A stretch of 64,000 nt of DNA. It comes from Pseudomonas sp. MH9.2 (lineage in GTDB: Bacteria; Pseudomonadota; Gammaproteobacteria; Pseudomonadales; Pseudomonadaceae). How positions within the stretch are numbered: the first letter of the stretch is position 1; each line of letters begins with the position of its first letter. Where the stretch lies: assembly GCF_034353875.1 (NCBI RefSeq), contig NZ_CP133784.1, forward strand, positions 4,430,501 through 4,494,500. Direction: 5' to 3'. A program made the position numbers and the translations under genes. A model generated the notes under the pieces. That model was not told the origin of the DNA, did no database searches, and saw only the letters and a list, made by a program, of their open reading frames with translations. Shown here piece by piece: positions 49,152 to 57,950 of the stretch.

Positions 49152-49234
49152 CAGATTTTCCTTTTCTCGTGATTTGAACCTGGACGGCCTGGTGCGTAGA
49201 CGGCCTAAAGGTGATTGATTTTGGGATGTCAATT

Positions 49235-49257
49235 TGTCTATTTTTTTAGACTATCAG
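49235..49257 (-). promoter_or_regulatory. Operator-like inverted repeat before the Rieske operon
   Basis: GTCTA (49236-49240) and TAGAC (49247-49251) flank six T. On the minus strand the site ends in AAAATAGACA, like the operator-like sequences before the XRE and MFS genes. It lies 84 bases before the oxygenase start. A second element, TATCAA-AA-TTGATA at 49329-49342, lies 52 bases before the LOG-like gene and shares the TATCAA half with those sites. Confidence 0.45.
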
Positions 49258-49393
49258 GAGAGAAATATCCATTCAAGCGTTAAAATTCACCAGAATATCG
49301 GCGATTATCAAAAAAACGGCAGATTTCGTATCAAAATTGATATAACCTGCAGCTGTGCAATGCGTTATTTTCTATTTTTAAAGGAGGCATAAA

Positions 49394-49936
49394 ATGCCGG
49401 TAGTGGGCGTGATGGGGTCGGGCACAACAGAATGGATCGAGCTTGCCAATCCGCTTGGTCAGTGGCTTGCAGAGAATGGATATGACTTAGTGACCGGCGG
49501 GGGGAGTGGCTCGATGCTTGCTACCTGCCGCGCATTCAGGCAAACATCGCCTCGCCTAGGGCGCTCTATTGGCATAGTTCCGACTCAACCAGACCAATCC
49601 TGCGGATTCGTGCCATTGGCTGAATATCCAAATCCCTTTGTTGACATCACTATCGTCACACCATTACCGAGGTATGACTCCAACACGCCAGTCGCGGCGC
49701 TTAGCCGCAACTATGTGAACATCTTGACGAGTGATGTGGTGATCGCGCTGCCAGGGGGGCTAGGTACGCTCAATGAACTGGAGCTTGCTGTCCGGTTCTC
49801 AAAGCCCGTGATGTGCTTCGGTCCAGTCGATGCTTTTCGTCAAGCACCGGACAATATTGAAAGAACGGAAGATTTCAAGCGAGTTTGCCGTTTTATTGTT
49901 GGCGTCACTAAGACTTCGGTTGCATCTATAGTATAG
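49394..49936 (+). CDS. LOG-like (SLOG / lysine-decarboxylase-fold) nucleotide-binding protein
   Basis: A 180-residue Rossmann-type protein. Near the N-terminus, GVMGSGTTEW and VTGGGSGSMLATCRAF correspond to the phosphate-binding GGGxG loop; LPGGLGTLNELELAVRF near residue 120 is the PGGxGTxxE motif of the LOG family. LOG enzymes cleave nucleoside monophosphates to free bases such as cytokinins; other relatives only bind nucleotides. AGGAGG lies 6 bases before the ATG. It is divergent from the Rieske operon and likely co-regulated with it. Confidence 0.75.
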   Translation: MPVVGVMGSGTTEWIELANPLGQWLAENGYDLVTGGGSGSMLATCRAFRQTSPRLGRSIGIVPTQPDQSCGFVPLAEYPNPFVDITIVTPLPRYDSNTPVAALSRNYVNILTSDVVIALPGGLGTLNELELAVRFSKPVMCFGPVDAFRQAPDNIERTEDFKRVCRFIVGVTKTSVASIV

Positions 49937-50012
49937 CTCCCTATGGGGACTGGGCTTTTTGGAGCGCTCGGTCAGGACGGCGCCATCATCCATATAGTGG
50001 TATGGCAAGTGA

Positions 50013-50930
50013 TTAGAGCTTGGCAAGCAGATCTATTAGCAATTGCCTTGCGCTGTTCCCTGAACTAGCTCGATCAAGGAGGCCTAATGTCATTTTTTTA
50101 TACATGTCAACAACTTCCGGGGCGGAAGCGACACTTGCAATGCCAGTGTCGATATTCGGTAACTCTCCTAGACGGTAAGGGCTAACGGCTACGTAAGACG
50201 CGTGGGGCTGTTCGAAAATCTGGAAAGTGGTACTGGGCAAGCTGTCATCTATAACAAATATTTCAATATTGGATTCAGCACCGATGAGATCAATTAGATG
50301 CTCGACCTCCCGTCGAGCAAGCAGGGCACGCTCCATTCTTACGCTTGGCGGCAGATCTAAACGCCCCACCAAGCCGATATGAAGAAAGCGTTCTATTTGC
50401 CTGAGGCTGATAATTTGCCTGACCTTGAATTTGTGCTTCAAGAATGTCTCTTTCCGCTCATTCAAAATGCTCAATATCAGTATTTGCTTGAGACCGTCCT
50501 CATCGGTGAAATCCTTTGGCCTGGACTCGCCAAGCATGGTGACAAACTGGTCGTTGTATGCTGGTGAGGTCAGTAGGTAGGAAAATGGGTCAAAGTACGA
50601 AAGGATGCGAGTTGACTTGGCTTCCAACTGACGCATACGTTCGAAATAGCCCAGCGCATTGTCGAAATACTCAGTATCCGAACCTATAAGGCTAGAAAAT
50701 GACACATCCAAAAGCACCGCTAGTCTCTCTAGGGTTTCCAGTTTGAAAATTTTTCCAAGCTCTAATCTGTAGACGGCGGCACGCGAAATTTGCAGCTTTT
50801 CCGCGATCTGGTCCGCATTCAGTTGCCGACCTATTCGATAAGCCCTGAGACGTTCGCCTATTGCTATGTAATCAATTTGACTCACTTGCGCGGCTTCCTG
50901 AAGACACCAATCAGTGTGGTTAATAGACAT
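50013..50930 (-). CDS. XRE-type transcriptional regulator with long C-terminal domain
   Basis: About 305 residues. The helix-turn-helix is clear at roughly 25-80 (GERLRAYRIGRQLNADQIAE, then LQISRAAVYRLELGK). The remaining 220 residues are helical to mixed; the part ERALLARREVEHLIDLIGAE followed by NIEIFVIDD is faintly like the DUF5753 effector domain of actinobacterial regulators, which I treat as a weak hint. The ATG at 50930 has GGGG 9 bases upstream; a GTG at 50885 is another option, and the open frame begins at 50996. It stands divergent to the MFS gene and convergent to the LOG-like gene, and is the obvious regulator of the island. Confidence 0.8.
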   Translation of the reverse strand: MSINHTDWCLQEAAQVSQIDYIAIGERLRAYRIGRQLNADQIAEKLQISRAAVYRLELGKIFKLETLERLAVLLDVSFSSLIGSDTEYFDNALGYFERMRQLEAKSTRILSYFDPFSYLLTSPAYNDQFVTMLGESRPKDFTDEDGLKQILILSILNERKETFLKHKFKVRQIISLRQIERFLHIGLVGRLDLPPSVRMERALLARREVEHLIDLIGAESNIEIFVIDDSLPSTTFQIFEQPHASYVAVSPYRLGELPNIDTGIASVASAPEVVDMYKKMTLGLLDRASSGNSARQLLIDLLAKL

Positions 50931-50987
50931 GATGCTTTGCCCCGCGGCCACATCCAGCGAAATGGTATGCCGGTTTCGACTTACCCA

Positions 50988-51006
50988 CTGTATCAATATT
51001 TAGACA
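50988..51006 (+). promoter_or_regulatory. Operator-like 19-mer, copy 1 (regulator side)
   Basis: CTGTATCAATATTTAGACA differs at only two positions from copy 2 located 214 bases away. It lies 58 bases before the regulator's start, suited to autoregulation. Confidence 0.5.
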
Positions 51007-51201
51007 TCCGGCCTATCAGGTAATTTTAAAGCAAGGTCCGTCTTGAGGCGATCCGCCTTGAGCGTGTACCACGAAGATTCTATAGGCAATGGGTTCGCTA
51101 GCTAAGCGAGCATGACTTTCACCCTCTATTGTTCTTCGCTTACGCAACACAGGAGCGACGTCAGCGATGCTCACCAGTGCATGAGGGGGGGGCGGTCCCG
51201 T

Positions 51202-51220
51202 CTGTATCAAAAATTAGACA
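51202..51220 (+). promoter_or_regulatory. Operator-like 19-mer, copy 2 (MFS side)
   Basis: CTGTATCAAAAATTAGACA, 81 bases before the MFS start codon, is 17/19 identical to copy 1. The sequence from 51007 to 51201 between the two shows no gene I can support. Confidence 0.5.
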
Positions 51221-51301
51221 GAAATAAACGCGCTGCCTCATACGCGCCGACGTCCACGTCATAACTATTCAGATGCCGACAGCTTGTTTGGAGAACAAAC
51301 C

Positions 51302-52562
51302 GTGAAAGATCCACAGCTACCCAAAAAAATTCAATCCGCCGAATCCCCCGTTAAAGCTTTGATAGCCAGCGTTAGCGGCTATGCGATGGACGGGTTTGAC
51401 CTATTGATCCTTGGATTCATGCTGCCCGCAATCAGTCTCTCCCTTCAGTTGAACATCTCTCAGGCAGGCTCGCTTGTGACTTGGACTTTACTGGGGGCTG
51501 TGGCTGGGGGGCTATTCTTCGGTCAGTTGAGCGACCGTTTTGGTCGAATCAGGGTTCTGAGTTTGTGCATCCTGACGTTTTCTATATTCACTGGGTTGTG
51601 TGCCGTTGCTCAGGGATATTGGGACCTTCTGATCTACCGCACCCTTGCGGGCTTCGGCCTGGGGGGCGAGTTTGGCATCGGAATGGCGCTTATTGCTGAA
51701 ACCTGGCCTGCCAGTAAACGCAATCGCGCCTCTTCATATGTAGCGTTGGGCTGGCAGGCCGGTGTTTTGGCGGCTGCTCTGATAACGCCCGTTCTTCTTC
51801 CTCATATAGGCTGGCGAGGAATGTTCCTGGTGGGTTTGGCGCCGGCGCTGGTATCGCTTGTAATTCGTCATGCCATGGGGGAACCGGAAGAGTTCATACG
51901 TTCTGCAAAGGAGCCATTATCTTTCGCTCGTCGATTTGGAGAGTTAATCAAAGACCGCCACACCCTGAAGGCAAGCATTGGAGTAACAGTACTGACTTCA
52001 GTGCAGAATTTCGGTTACTACGGGCTCATGATCTGGATGCCAAGTTACCTCTCCGAACGGTTCGGCTTCTCTTTGATGCAGTCCGGGACCTGGACGGCAG
52101 TGACCGTTGCAGGCATGGCAATTGGCAATTGGCATTTGGATCTTTGGTCAACTAGCCGACAAATATGGCCGGTGGCGAATCTTTCTTGTGTACCAAGCCG
52201 GCGCGGCAGTCATGGTTCTCTTTTATGCCCGCCTAGAGGATCCCTTGAGCATGCTGCTCACCGGAGCAGTCATGGGTGTGTTTGTGAATGGAATGATCGG
52301 TGGTTACGGAGCTTTGATTTCTGAACTATATCCTCCCCAAGCAAGAGCGACCGCTCAGAATGTACTCTTCAATATAGGACGCGGTGTGGGAGGCTTCGGT
52401 CCTTTGATAGTCGGCGCGATTGCCTACAGCTATTCCTTTTCCGCCGCGATTGCACTGCTGGCATCTATTTACGTTCTGGCCATGCTGGCAACGATTCTAT
52501 TGTTACCACAGGACAAAGGGCGGAACAATGAACTGGAAACCGTTTTGAAACCTACCGACTAA
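51302..52562 (+). pseudogene. MFS transporter (aromatic acid:H+ symporter type), frameshifted
   Basis: Two reading frames together give one MFS protein. The first (from the GTG at 51302, with GGAG 8 bases upstream) has the AAHS/MFS marks GYAMDGFDLLILGFMLP and GQLSDRFGRIRVLS. It continues in frame to about 52124; past that point the frame encodes unrelated residues and stops at 52324. The second frame resumes with IWIFGQLADKYGRWR, the matching motif of the second half, and ends at 52562. The break is a tandem copy of GCAATTG (52118-52131). Taking out one copy restores a 417-residue protein of normal MFS length. As written it makes a truncated transporter of about 8 helices, probably inactive. 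Confidence 0.9.
52118..52131 (+). repeat. 7-bp tandem duplication that breaks the MFS gene
   Basis: GCAATTG occurs twice in direct tandem, followed by the similar GCATTTGG. With one copy the reading is MAIGIWIFGQL, the expected MFS sequence; with two the frame shifts by one. This is a typical product of strand slippage. Confidence 0.88.
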
Positions 52563-53374
52563 CAATACAAACATCCCCGCGTTCATTCCGCAAAAAAAAC
52601 GGCTGTATCTATTGATAACGAGGTTTTTCGGTCATGAAGGTGCTCACAAATTAAAATCTGTAACATTATATTAAAGCCGCGGGTCTCATAAAACTTCTTG
52701 ACCTGAAAACCTGAATGCTTAATTATTACGACATCGCCCGTGAAGCGTCCTACATTACCACACTTAACAACGCATATTTCAGTCGTCACATTCATCGATA
52801 GTTTCCATTCAGGCTTCAATTGAAGGCGGTCAGCGTTGAGGCGTTAACAATCAAGTGTTCAAAGCATTTTTTGGAGGAAGCATGTACCCATTGAAACTAT
52901 TTGGTGAACGCGTTAGCCTAGGAAAAAAAACTCTGAATATGACTTCAAGTTCTGGTGAGATATCCAAGTTCCACGGACTAAGTAGTTGAGTTCCAGAAAG
53001 AGATACCCGATGCGGAGTACGCAAGTAAGCGTAAATAAACCCGCAGCGATGCATCCTGATGGAAATGGATCAGAACATGCGGTGAAAGGTACGGGGGGCA
53101 CGATGGCATGTGATGGTGCCTATAGAAAAGGCTCGCCTACAATGTGGAGAACAACCTCTAAAAAGCCGAGAAACTGACCAGTTATTCAATGAGGGCTAAC
53201 TCTAAAATGTTGATAACAGAGTGCTTAATGTTTAGCGATACACAAACAGCTGAAAGAAGTGGCTATTTTCGATGCTCCTCAAATAATGATTAGAATCAGA
53301 GTGTTCAATGTGAACATGGTCTGCCCCTGCTAAGATACTCTTCAGAACAATCGTCAAGGATGCGAGATATTAAT
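52563..53374. other. AT-rich stretch without a supported gene
   Basis: About 810 bases. Short open frames exist on both strands (for example 52583-52819 minus and 52986-53177 plus), but none has a ribosome-binding site, domain or codon pattern that I trust. It may be decayed sequence at the right side of the island. Confidence 0.5.
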
Positions 53375-53704
53375 ATGAATTTCAATGAAGTTTTTCAGCT
53401 ATTCTCTAATTCCCACTCAGGAACTGATTCATTCAAGCTTGCGATGAACCAATGTGAGGAAATTATTTATCTGCGGCCTGATCAAGCTTCAGTTTGCTTT
53501 TTCATAAAAGAGTACTGCAGTACCTATGTTTTGCGGTTTGAGGATCAAGAAGTCCAGCCTGGGTTCGCCAAGAATAAGCACATGGAATTGGTCGGGTACA
53601 TGAAGGTCCTGGATGCCGCACTCGAGACCCAAAATAGTCGGACTATTCTCGATGCCTTGGATTCAGTTATTATCCTTTATACAGAACGAAAGATCACCGA
53701 ATAG
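53375..53704 (+). CDS. Hypothetical small acidic protein
   Basis: A 109-residue protein, probably cytoplasmic and mostly helical, with four cysteine-free ends but internal cysteines in NQCEEIIYL, SVCFFIKEYC. Start at the ATG 53375 with GAG 8 bases before; another ATG at 53360 is too close to its AAGG. Codon use is AT-rich like the island. I do not recognise it. It lies alone between the decayed stretch and dsbB. Confidence 0.55.
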   Translation: MNFNEVFQLFSNSHSGTDSFKLAMNQCEEIIYLRPDQASVCFFIKEYCSTYVLRFEDQEVQPGFAKNKHMELVGYMKVLDAALETQNSRTILDALDSVIILYTERKITE

Positions 53705-54037
53705 ACAACTGACTTATCGGGATGATTTTGTTTGAAAACCCAAAAAACACATGCATTGAGCTTGTCGCTTGATTACTCAATGCTTGGGTAAGAATGAAGC
53801 ATCTGAGTGATCATGAGGTCGGCAGCTGTTTTTGTAAGCAATGTGACAAGACAGGATAGGTAGTCAGCGTTCGCGAAGGGTTTGACGCGGTGTGTCAGAT
53901 CCATCGCCATCGGGCGCCTGAATTGTTCCGTACAGCGGTTTTTCACTTGAGTTGGTAACCTCTGCCCACGATTATCGCGGGCGATCAGACCGTTGTGCAT
54001 TTACACTCCGGGTCACACCATTTCAAAAGGTAAGGGA
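53705..54037. other. Right border of the island / dsbB upstream region
   Basis: No gene seen. GCATTGAG (53753-53760) and CTCAATGC (53776-53783) form a perfect 8-bp inverted repeat without a T run. GC content rises to the chromosomal level in the second half, so the island border probably lies around 53.8 kb. Confidence 0.45.
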
Positions 54038-54547
54038 ATGAGCGACAGCACGATGTACCTAAGACGCGAAAAGCGCTTTCTGGTCTTGCTCGGGGTGATC
54101 TGCCTCACGTTGATCGGAGGCGCGCTTTACATGCAAGTGGTATTGGACGAGGCGCCATGCCCGCTGTGCATTCTTCAGCGTTATGCCTTGCTGTTTATCG
54201 CCATCTTCGCCTTCATTGGTGCCGCGATGCCGGGCAGACGCAGTACTACGGTGTTCGAGGGGCTGACCGTGCTCAGTGCGATTGGCGGCATCGTCGCTGC
54301 CGGCCGTCATGTCTACATCCTGGCGAATCCGAACGAGAGCTGCGGTCTGGATGTATTGCAGCCTATCGTCGACGGTCTGCCGCTGGCGTCCTGGTTCCCG
54401 TTGGGCTTCCAGGTCGATGGCTTCTGCACCACGCCGTACCCACCTATCCTCGGTTTGTCGCTGGCGCAGTGGGCTTTGGCTGCCTTCGTTCTGACAGTGA
54501 TATTGGTACCGCTGGGGATCATGCGTAATCGTCGCACCGCCCGCTGA
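54038..54547 (+). CDS. dsbB: Disulfide bond formation protein B
   Basis: Inner-membrane quinone reductase that reoxidises DsbA. The 169 residues form four membrane helices, with the first periplasmic cysteine pair in EAPCPLCILQRY near residue 40. The second pair lies in NESCGLDVLQ and QVDGFCTTPYPP. AGG stands 7-8 bases before the ATG at 54038; a longer frame from 53993 is not supported. Own terminator follows. Confidence 0.93.
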   Translation: MSDSTMYLRREKRFLVLLGVICLTLIGGALYMQVVLDEAPCPLCILQRYALLFIAIFAFIGAAMPGRRSTTVFEGLTVLSAIGGIVAAGRHVYILANPNESCGLDVLQPIVDGLPLASWFPLGFQVDGFCTTPYPPILGLSLAQWALAAFVLTVILVPLGIMRNRRTAR

Positions 54548-54564
54548 ATTCAGTTGGACACCGC

Positions 54565-54601
54565 AAAAGCCCTGTTTTCCTACGGAAAGTAGGGCTTTTT
54601 T
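54565..54601 (+). terminator. Rho-independent terminator after dsbB
   Basis: AAAAGCCCT (54565-54573) pairs with AGGGCTTTT (54591-54599), and the loop contains a further TTTCC-TAC-GGAAA stem, followed by T. Confidence 0.9.
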
Positions 54602-54953
54602 TCAGCCCCGATAATGTCCTTGCTGGCTGATCATTGCTGAATATGAGAATAACTGTTGCAGAATAAGTCATAGTCAACAAATGGTTACATATCTACAATC
54701 GCTAACACTTATCAGTCAGCACCGCTTTGCAATTGACAAGAAACGAGGTCGAAAGCGTCTCTACGCACTCTATGTAGATCACGCCGATACGATTTCAGGG
54801 ACTGACACCCTTTCAAAAAATCCGCACCAAATGGAATTGGTCTGCTAACCAGGCCGTTGCCACACCAGTTCAATAAGAAACCACAGACAATTCTGGATTT
54901 GCCGCCCAGCTCTCGAGCTTTTCTGGCAGGCCCTTATTCAATCAAAAAAACAT

Positions 54954-54982
54954 GCCAACACCTGGCAGGGTGAAGTGTTGGC
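54954..54982. promoter_or_regulatory. Inverted repeat in the cyoA leader
   Basis: GCCAACAC (54954-54961) and GTGTTGGC (54975-54982) are perfect arms around 13 bases, ending 46 bases before the cyoA start. No T run follows. It could be an RNA hairpin in the leader or a protein-binding site. The remaining 54602-54953 must contain the cyo promoter, but I could not identify it firmly. Confidence 0.45.
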
Positions 54983-55028
54983 GGTCGAAACCTATGTGCA
55001 TTGCGTGCGCAGCTTTAGAGGTCGTGAG

Positions 55029-55967
55029 ATGAGTAGAAAAAGGTACCCCAGATTGTTTGGCTCGTTGGCCCTTTTGAGCATGCTTGCGCTGGGTGGTTGC
55101 AACATGGCCCTGCTCGATCCAAAAGGGCAGATAGGCATCGACGAGAAAAATCTGATCATCACCGCGACGCTGCTGATGCTGCTGGTGGTTGTTCCGGTGA
55201 TCATCATGACGTTCGCCTTCGCCTGGAAATACCGCGCTTCGAACACCAAGGCGACCTACGCGCCGAACTGGGCTCACTCCGGCAAGATTGAAGCCGTGGT
55301 GTGGGGCGTTCCAACCTTGATCGTGATCGCGCTGGGTATCCTGATCTGGAAATCGAGTCACGAACTTGACCCCTACAAACCGTTGGACTCCAGCGTCAAA
55401 CCGGTGGTCATTGAAGTCGTCGCAATGGACTGGAAGTGGTTGTTCATCTACCCGGAACTGGGTATCGCCACGGTCAATGAGATCAAGTTCCCGGCCAATG
55501 TCCCGGTTAACTTCAGGATCACATCCGACTCCACCATGAACTCGTTCTTCATCCCGGGCCTTGGCGGTCAGATCTATGCCATGGCCGGTATGGAAACCAA
55601 GCTGCACTTGATCTCCAACGAAGAGCATGTGTACGACGGCATGGCGGCCAACTTGAGCGGCGAAGGCTTCTCGGACCAGAAATTCAAGGCCTATGCCACG
55701 TCGCAAGCGGACTTCGATGCTTGGGTCGCAGCAGCCAAAAAAGCACCACACCCGCTTGAAATCGCTGAATTCAATCAGTTGGCCAAGCCTAGCGTGAAAA
55801 ACCCTGTTGAGTACTTCGCCAGCGTTCAGCCCAACCTGTTCCAGACCATCATTGATAAATATGAAGGGATGAACAAGGCCAAGGGGATGCACCACAAGGC
55901 GGACGATGCACCAGAAATGACGGGCATGGACATGAAAATGCATTCGGCTGCCGGCGCAGAGGAGTAA
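55029..55967 (+). CDS. cyoA: Cytochrome bo3 ubiquinol oxidase subunit II
   Basis: Quinol-binding lipoprotein subunit of the terminal oxidase, 312 residues. The lipoprotein signal ends in LALGGC, two membrane helices follow (TATLLMLLVVVPVIIMTF; VVWGVPTLIVIALGILIW), then a cupredoxin-like periplasmic domain that lacks the CuA ligands, as in quinol oxidases. AGAGG lies 7 bases before the ATG at 55029. First gene of cyoABCDE. Confidence 0.95.
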   Translation: MSRKRYPRLFGSLALLSMLALGGCNMALLDPKGQIGIDEKNLIITATLLMLLVVVPVIIMTFAFAWKYRASNTKATYAPNWAHSGKIEAVVWGVPTLIVIALGILIWKSSHELDPYKPLDSSVKPVVIEVVAMDWKWLFIYPELGIATVNEIKFPANVPVNFRITSDSTMNSFFIPGLGGQIYAMAGMETKLHLISNEEHVYDGMAANLSGEGFSDQKFKAYATSQADFDAWVAAAKKAPHPLEIAEFNQLAKPSVKNPVEYFASVQPNLFQTIIDKYEGMNKAKGMHHKADDAPEMTGMDMKMHSAAGAEE

Positions 55968-55970
55968 GAG

Positions 55971-57947
55971 ATGTTCGGTAAATTAACGCTGGAAGCCATT
56001 CCCTTCCATGTACCGATCGTAATGGTGACGCTGGTTATCATCATGCTGGTGGGTGCGGGATTGGTTGCTGCAATCTCCTATCACCGCAAGTGGTCCTACC
56101 TGTGGACTGAATGGCTGACCTCGGTCGACCACAAGAAAATCGGTGTGATGTACATCATCGTTGCGCTGGTCATGCTCCTGCGCGGCTTCGCCGATGCGAT
56201 CATGATGCGCTCGCAGCTGGCCCTCGCCAGCGCGGGTTCCGAAGGCTACTTGCCTCCGGAACATTACGACCAGATATTCACCGCTCACGGCGTGATCATG
56301 ATCTTCTTCATGGCGATGCCTTTTGTGGTCGGCCTGATGAACATCGTCGTACCGCTGCAGATCGGCGCTCGCGACGTTGCCTTCCCGTTCCTCAACTCGT
56401 TGAGCTTCTGGTTGTTCGTGGTCGGCGCGGTACTGGTCAACCTGTCCTTGGGGCTCGGCGAGTTTGCCCGTACCGGTTGGGTTGCTTATCCGCCGCTCTC
56501 CGGCCTGGCGTATAGCCCAGGTGTCGGGGTCGATTACTACATTTGGGCATTGCAGTTGTCAGGATTGGGTACGTTGCTGACGGGGGTGAACTTCGTTGTC
56601 ACCATCCTGAAAATGCGCACCCCTGGCATGACGTTGATGAAAATACCGGTGTTTACCTGGAACTGCCTGTGCACCGCGATCTTGATCGTGGCGTCGTTCC
56701 CGATCCTCACCGCGACCTTGATTCTGCTGACGCTGGACCGTTACCTGGGCATGCACTTCTTCACCAACGAGCTTGGTGGCAACCCGATGATGTACGTCAA
56801 CCTCATCTGGGCCTGGGGCCATCCCGAGGTGTACATCCTGATCCTGCCGGCCTTCGGCATATTCTCGGAAGTGACCTCGACGTTCTCCAAAAAGCGCCTG
56901 TTCGGTTACACCTCGCTGGTCTACGCGACCATCGCCATTACCGTGTTGTCCTTCGTTGTCTGGCTGCACCACTTCTTCACCATGGGCTCGGGGGCCAACG
57001 TCAACGCCTTCTTTGGCATCATGACGATCATTATCTCCGTGCCCACGGGAGTGAAGATTTTTACCTGGCTGTTCACCATGTTCCGCGGGCGAATTCAATT
57101 CACCACGCCGATCCTCTGGACCCTGGGCTTTATCGTGACCTTCAGCATCGGCGGCATGACCGGCGTACTGCTGGCGGTTCCGGGTGCTGACTTCGTGCTG
57201 CACAACAGCCTGTTCCTGATCGCGCACTTCCATAACGTGATCATCGGCGGTGCGGTGTTCGGTTACCTGGCGGGCTTCGCCTACTGGTTCCCGAAAGCGT
57301 TCGGCTTCACGTTGAACGAGCGTCTGGGCAAGTATGCGTTCTGGTGCTGGATCGTCGGTTTCTACCTGGCATTCATGCCGCTGTACGTGCTCGGCTTCAT
57401 GGGCATGACCCGTCGTCTGAACCACTACGACAACCCGGCATGGACACCGTGGCTGATCGCTGCGTTCTGTGGTGCGCTGGTCATCATGGTCGGCATCATC
57501 TTCCAGATCGCGCAACTGGTGGTCAGCATCCGTGATCGCGAGAAAAACCGTGACCTCACAGGTGACCCGTGGGATGCCCGCACGCTGGAATGGTCGACCT
57601 CTTCGCCGCCGCCGTTCTACAACTTCGCCGAGCAACCGCACGTCAATGACCTGGACGCCCACTGGGAGACCAAGGAACGCGGTGTACAGAGCAAAAAAGC
57701 AGCCGATTACAAGAAGATCCACATGCCGCGCAACACCGGTGTTGGCGTGTATATCAGCTTTGGCAGTCTGGTCTTTGGCTTCGCGTTGATCTGGCACATC
57801 TGGTGGCTGGCCGCCGTCGGTCTGGTCGGCATGGTAGCCACCTTCATCATGCGCAGTAACGACGATGACATCGACTACTACGTTCCCGCCGAAGAAGTGG
57901 CGCGAATCGAAAATGCACGCCTTCAAACTTTGGCTAAGCAGGCTTAA
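55971..57947 (+). CDS. cyoB: Cytochrome bo3 ubiquinol oxidase subunit I
   Basis: Catalytic heme-copper subunit, 658 residues and about 15 helices, reducing oxygen to water while pumping protons. The CuB/active-site motif [15 protein letters not shown] is near residue 280, [13 protein letters not shown] holds the two copper histidines near 330, and heme ligands lie in [14 protein letters not shown] near 415. It starts 3 bases after cyoA. Confidence 0.97.
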   Translation: MFGKLTLEAIPFHVPIVMVTLVIIMLVGAGLVAAISYHRKWSYLWTEWLTSVDHKKIGVMYIIVALVMLLRGFADAIMMRSQLALASAGSEGYLPPEHYDQIFTAHGVIMIFFMAMPFVVGLMNIVVPLQIGARDVAFPFLNSLSFWLFVVGAVLVNLSLGLGEFARTGWVAYPPLSGLAYSPGVGVDYYIWALQLSGLGTLLTGVNFVVTILKMRTPGMTLMKIPVFTWNCLCTAILIVASFPILTATLILLTLDRYLGMHFFTNELGGNPMMYVNLIWAWGHPEVYILILPAFGIFSEVTSTFSKKRLFGYTSLVYATIAITVLSFVVWLHHFFTMGSGANVNAFFGIMTIIISVPTGVKIFTWLFTMFRGRIQFTTPILWTLGFIVTFSIGGMTGVLLAVPGADFVLHNSLFLIAHFHNVIIGGAVFGYLAGFAYWFPKAFGFTLNERLGKYAFWCWIVGFYLAFMPLYVLGFMGMTRRLNHYDNPAWTPWLIAAFCGALVIMVGIIFQIAQLVVSIRDREKNRDLTGDPWDARTLEWSTSSPPPFYNFAEQPHVNDLDAHWETKERGVQSKKAADYKKIHMPRNTGVGVYISFGSLVFGFALIWHIWWLAAVGLVGMVATFIMRSNDDDIDYYVPAEEVARIENARLQTLAKQA

Positions 57948-57950
57948 ACC

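Noticed and set aside
51016..51210. Minus-strand 64-residue frame between the XRE and MFS genes
   Set aside because: Some protein-like stretches, but no start site and it covers the putative operator; could be an old gene fragment, not supportable.
52583..52819. Minus-strand 78-residue frame after the MFS pseudogene
   Set aside because: No ribosome-binding site, no recognisable domain, AT-rich random-like sequence.
53753..53783. Inverted repeat GCATTGAG / CTCAATGC as terminator of the orphan gene
   Set aside because: No T run and a 15-base loop; function unclear.
45230..53800. Integrase, tRNA or direct-repeat borders for the accessory island
   Set aside because: I looked for recombinase motifs, tRNA-like segments and repeated border sequences and found none, so the island is called from composition and gene content only.
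56559..57926. Long minus-strand open frame opposite cyoB
   Set aside because: Histidine/glutamine-rich antisense shadow of cyoB, with no protein-like features.
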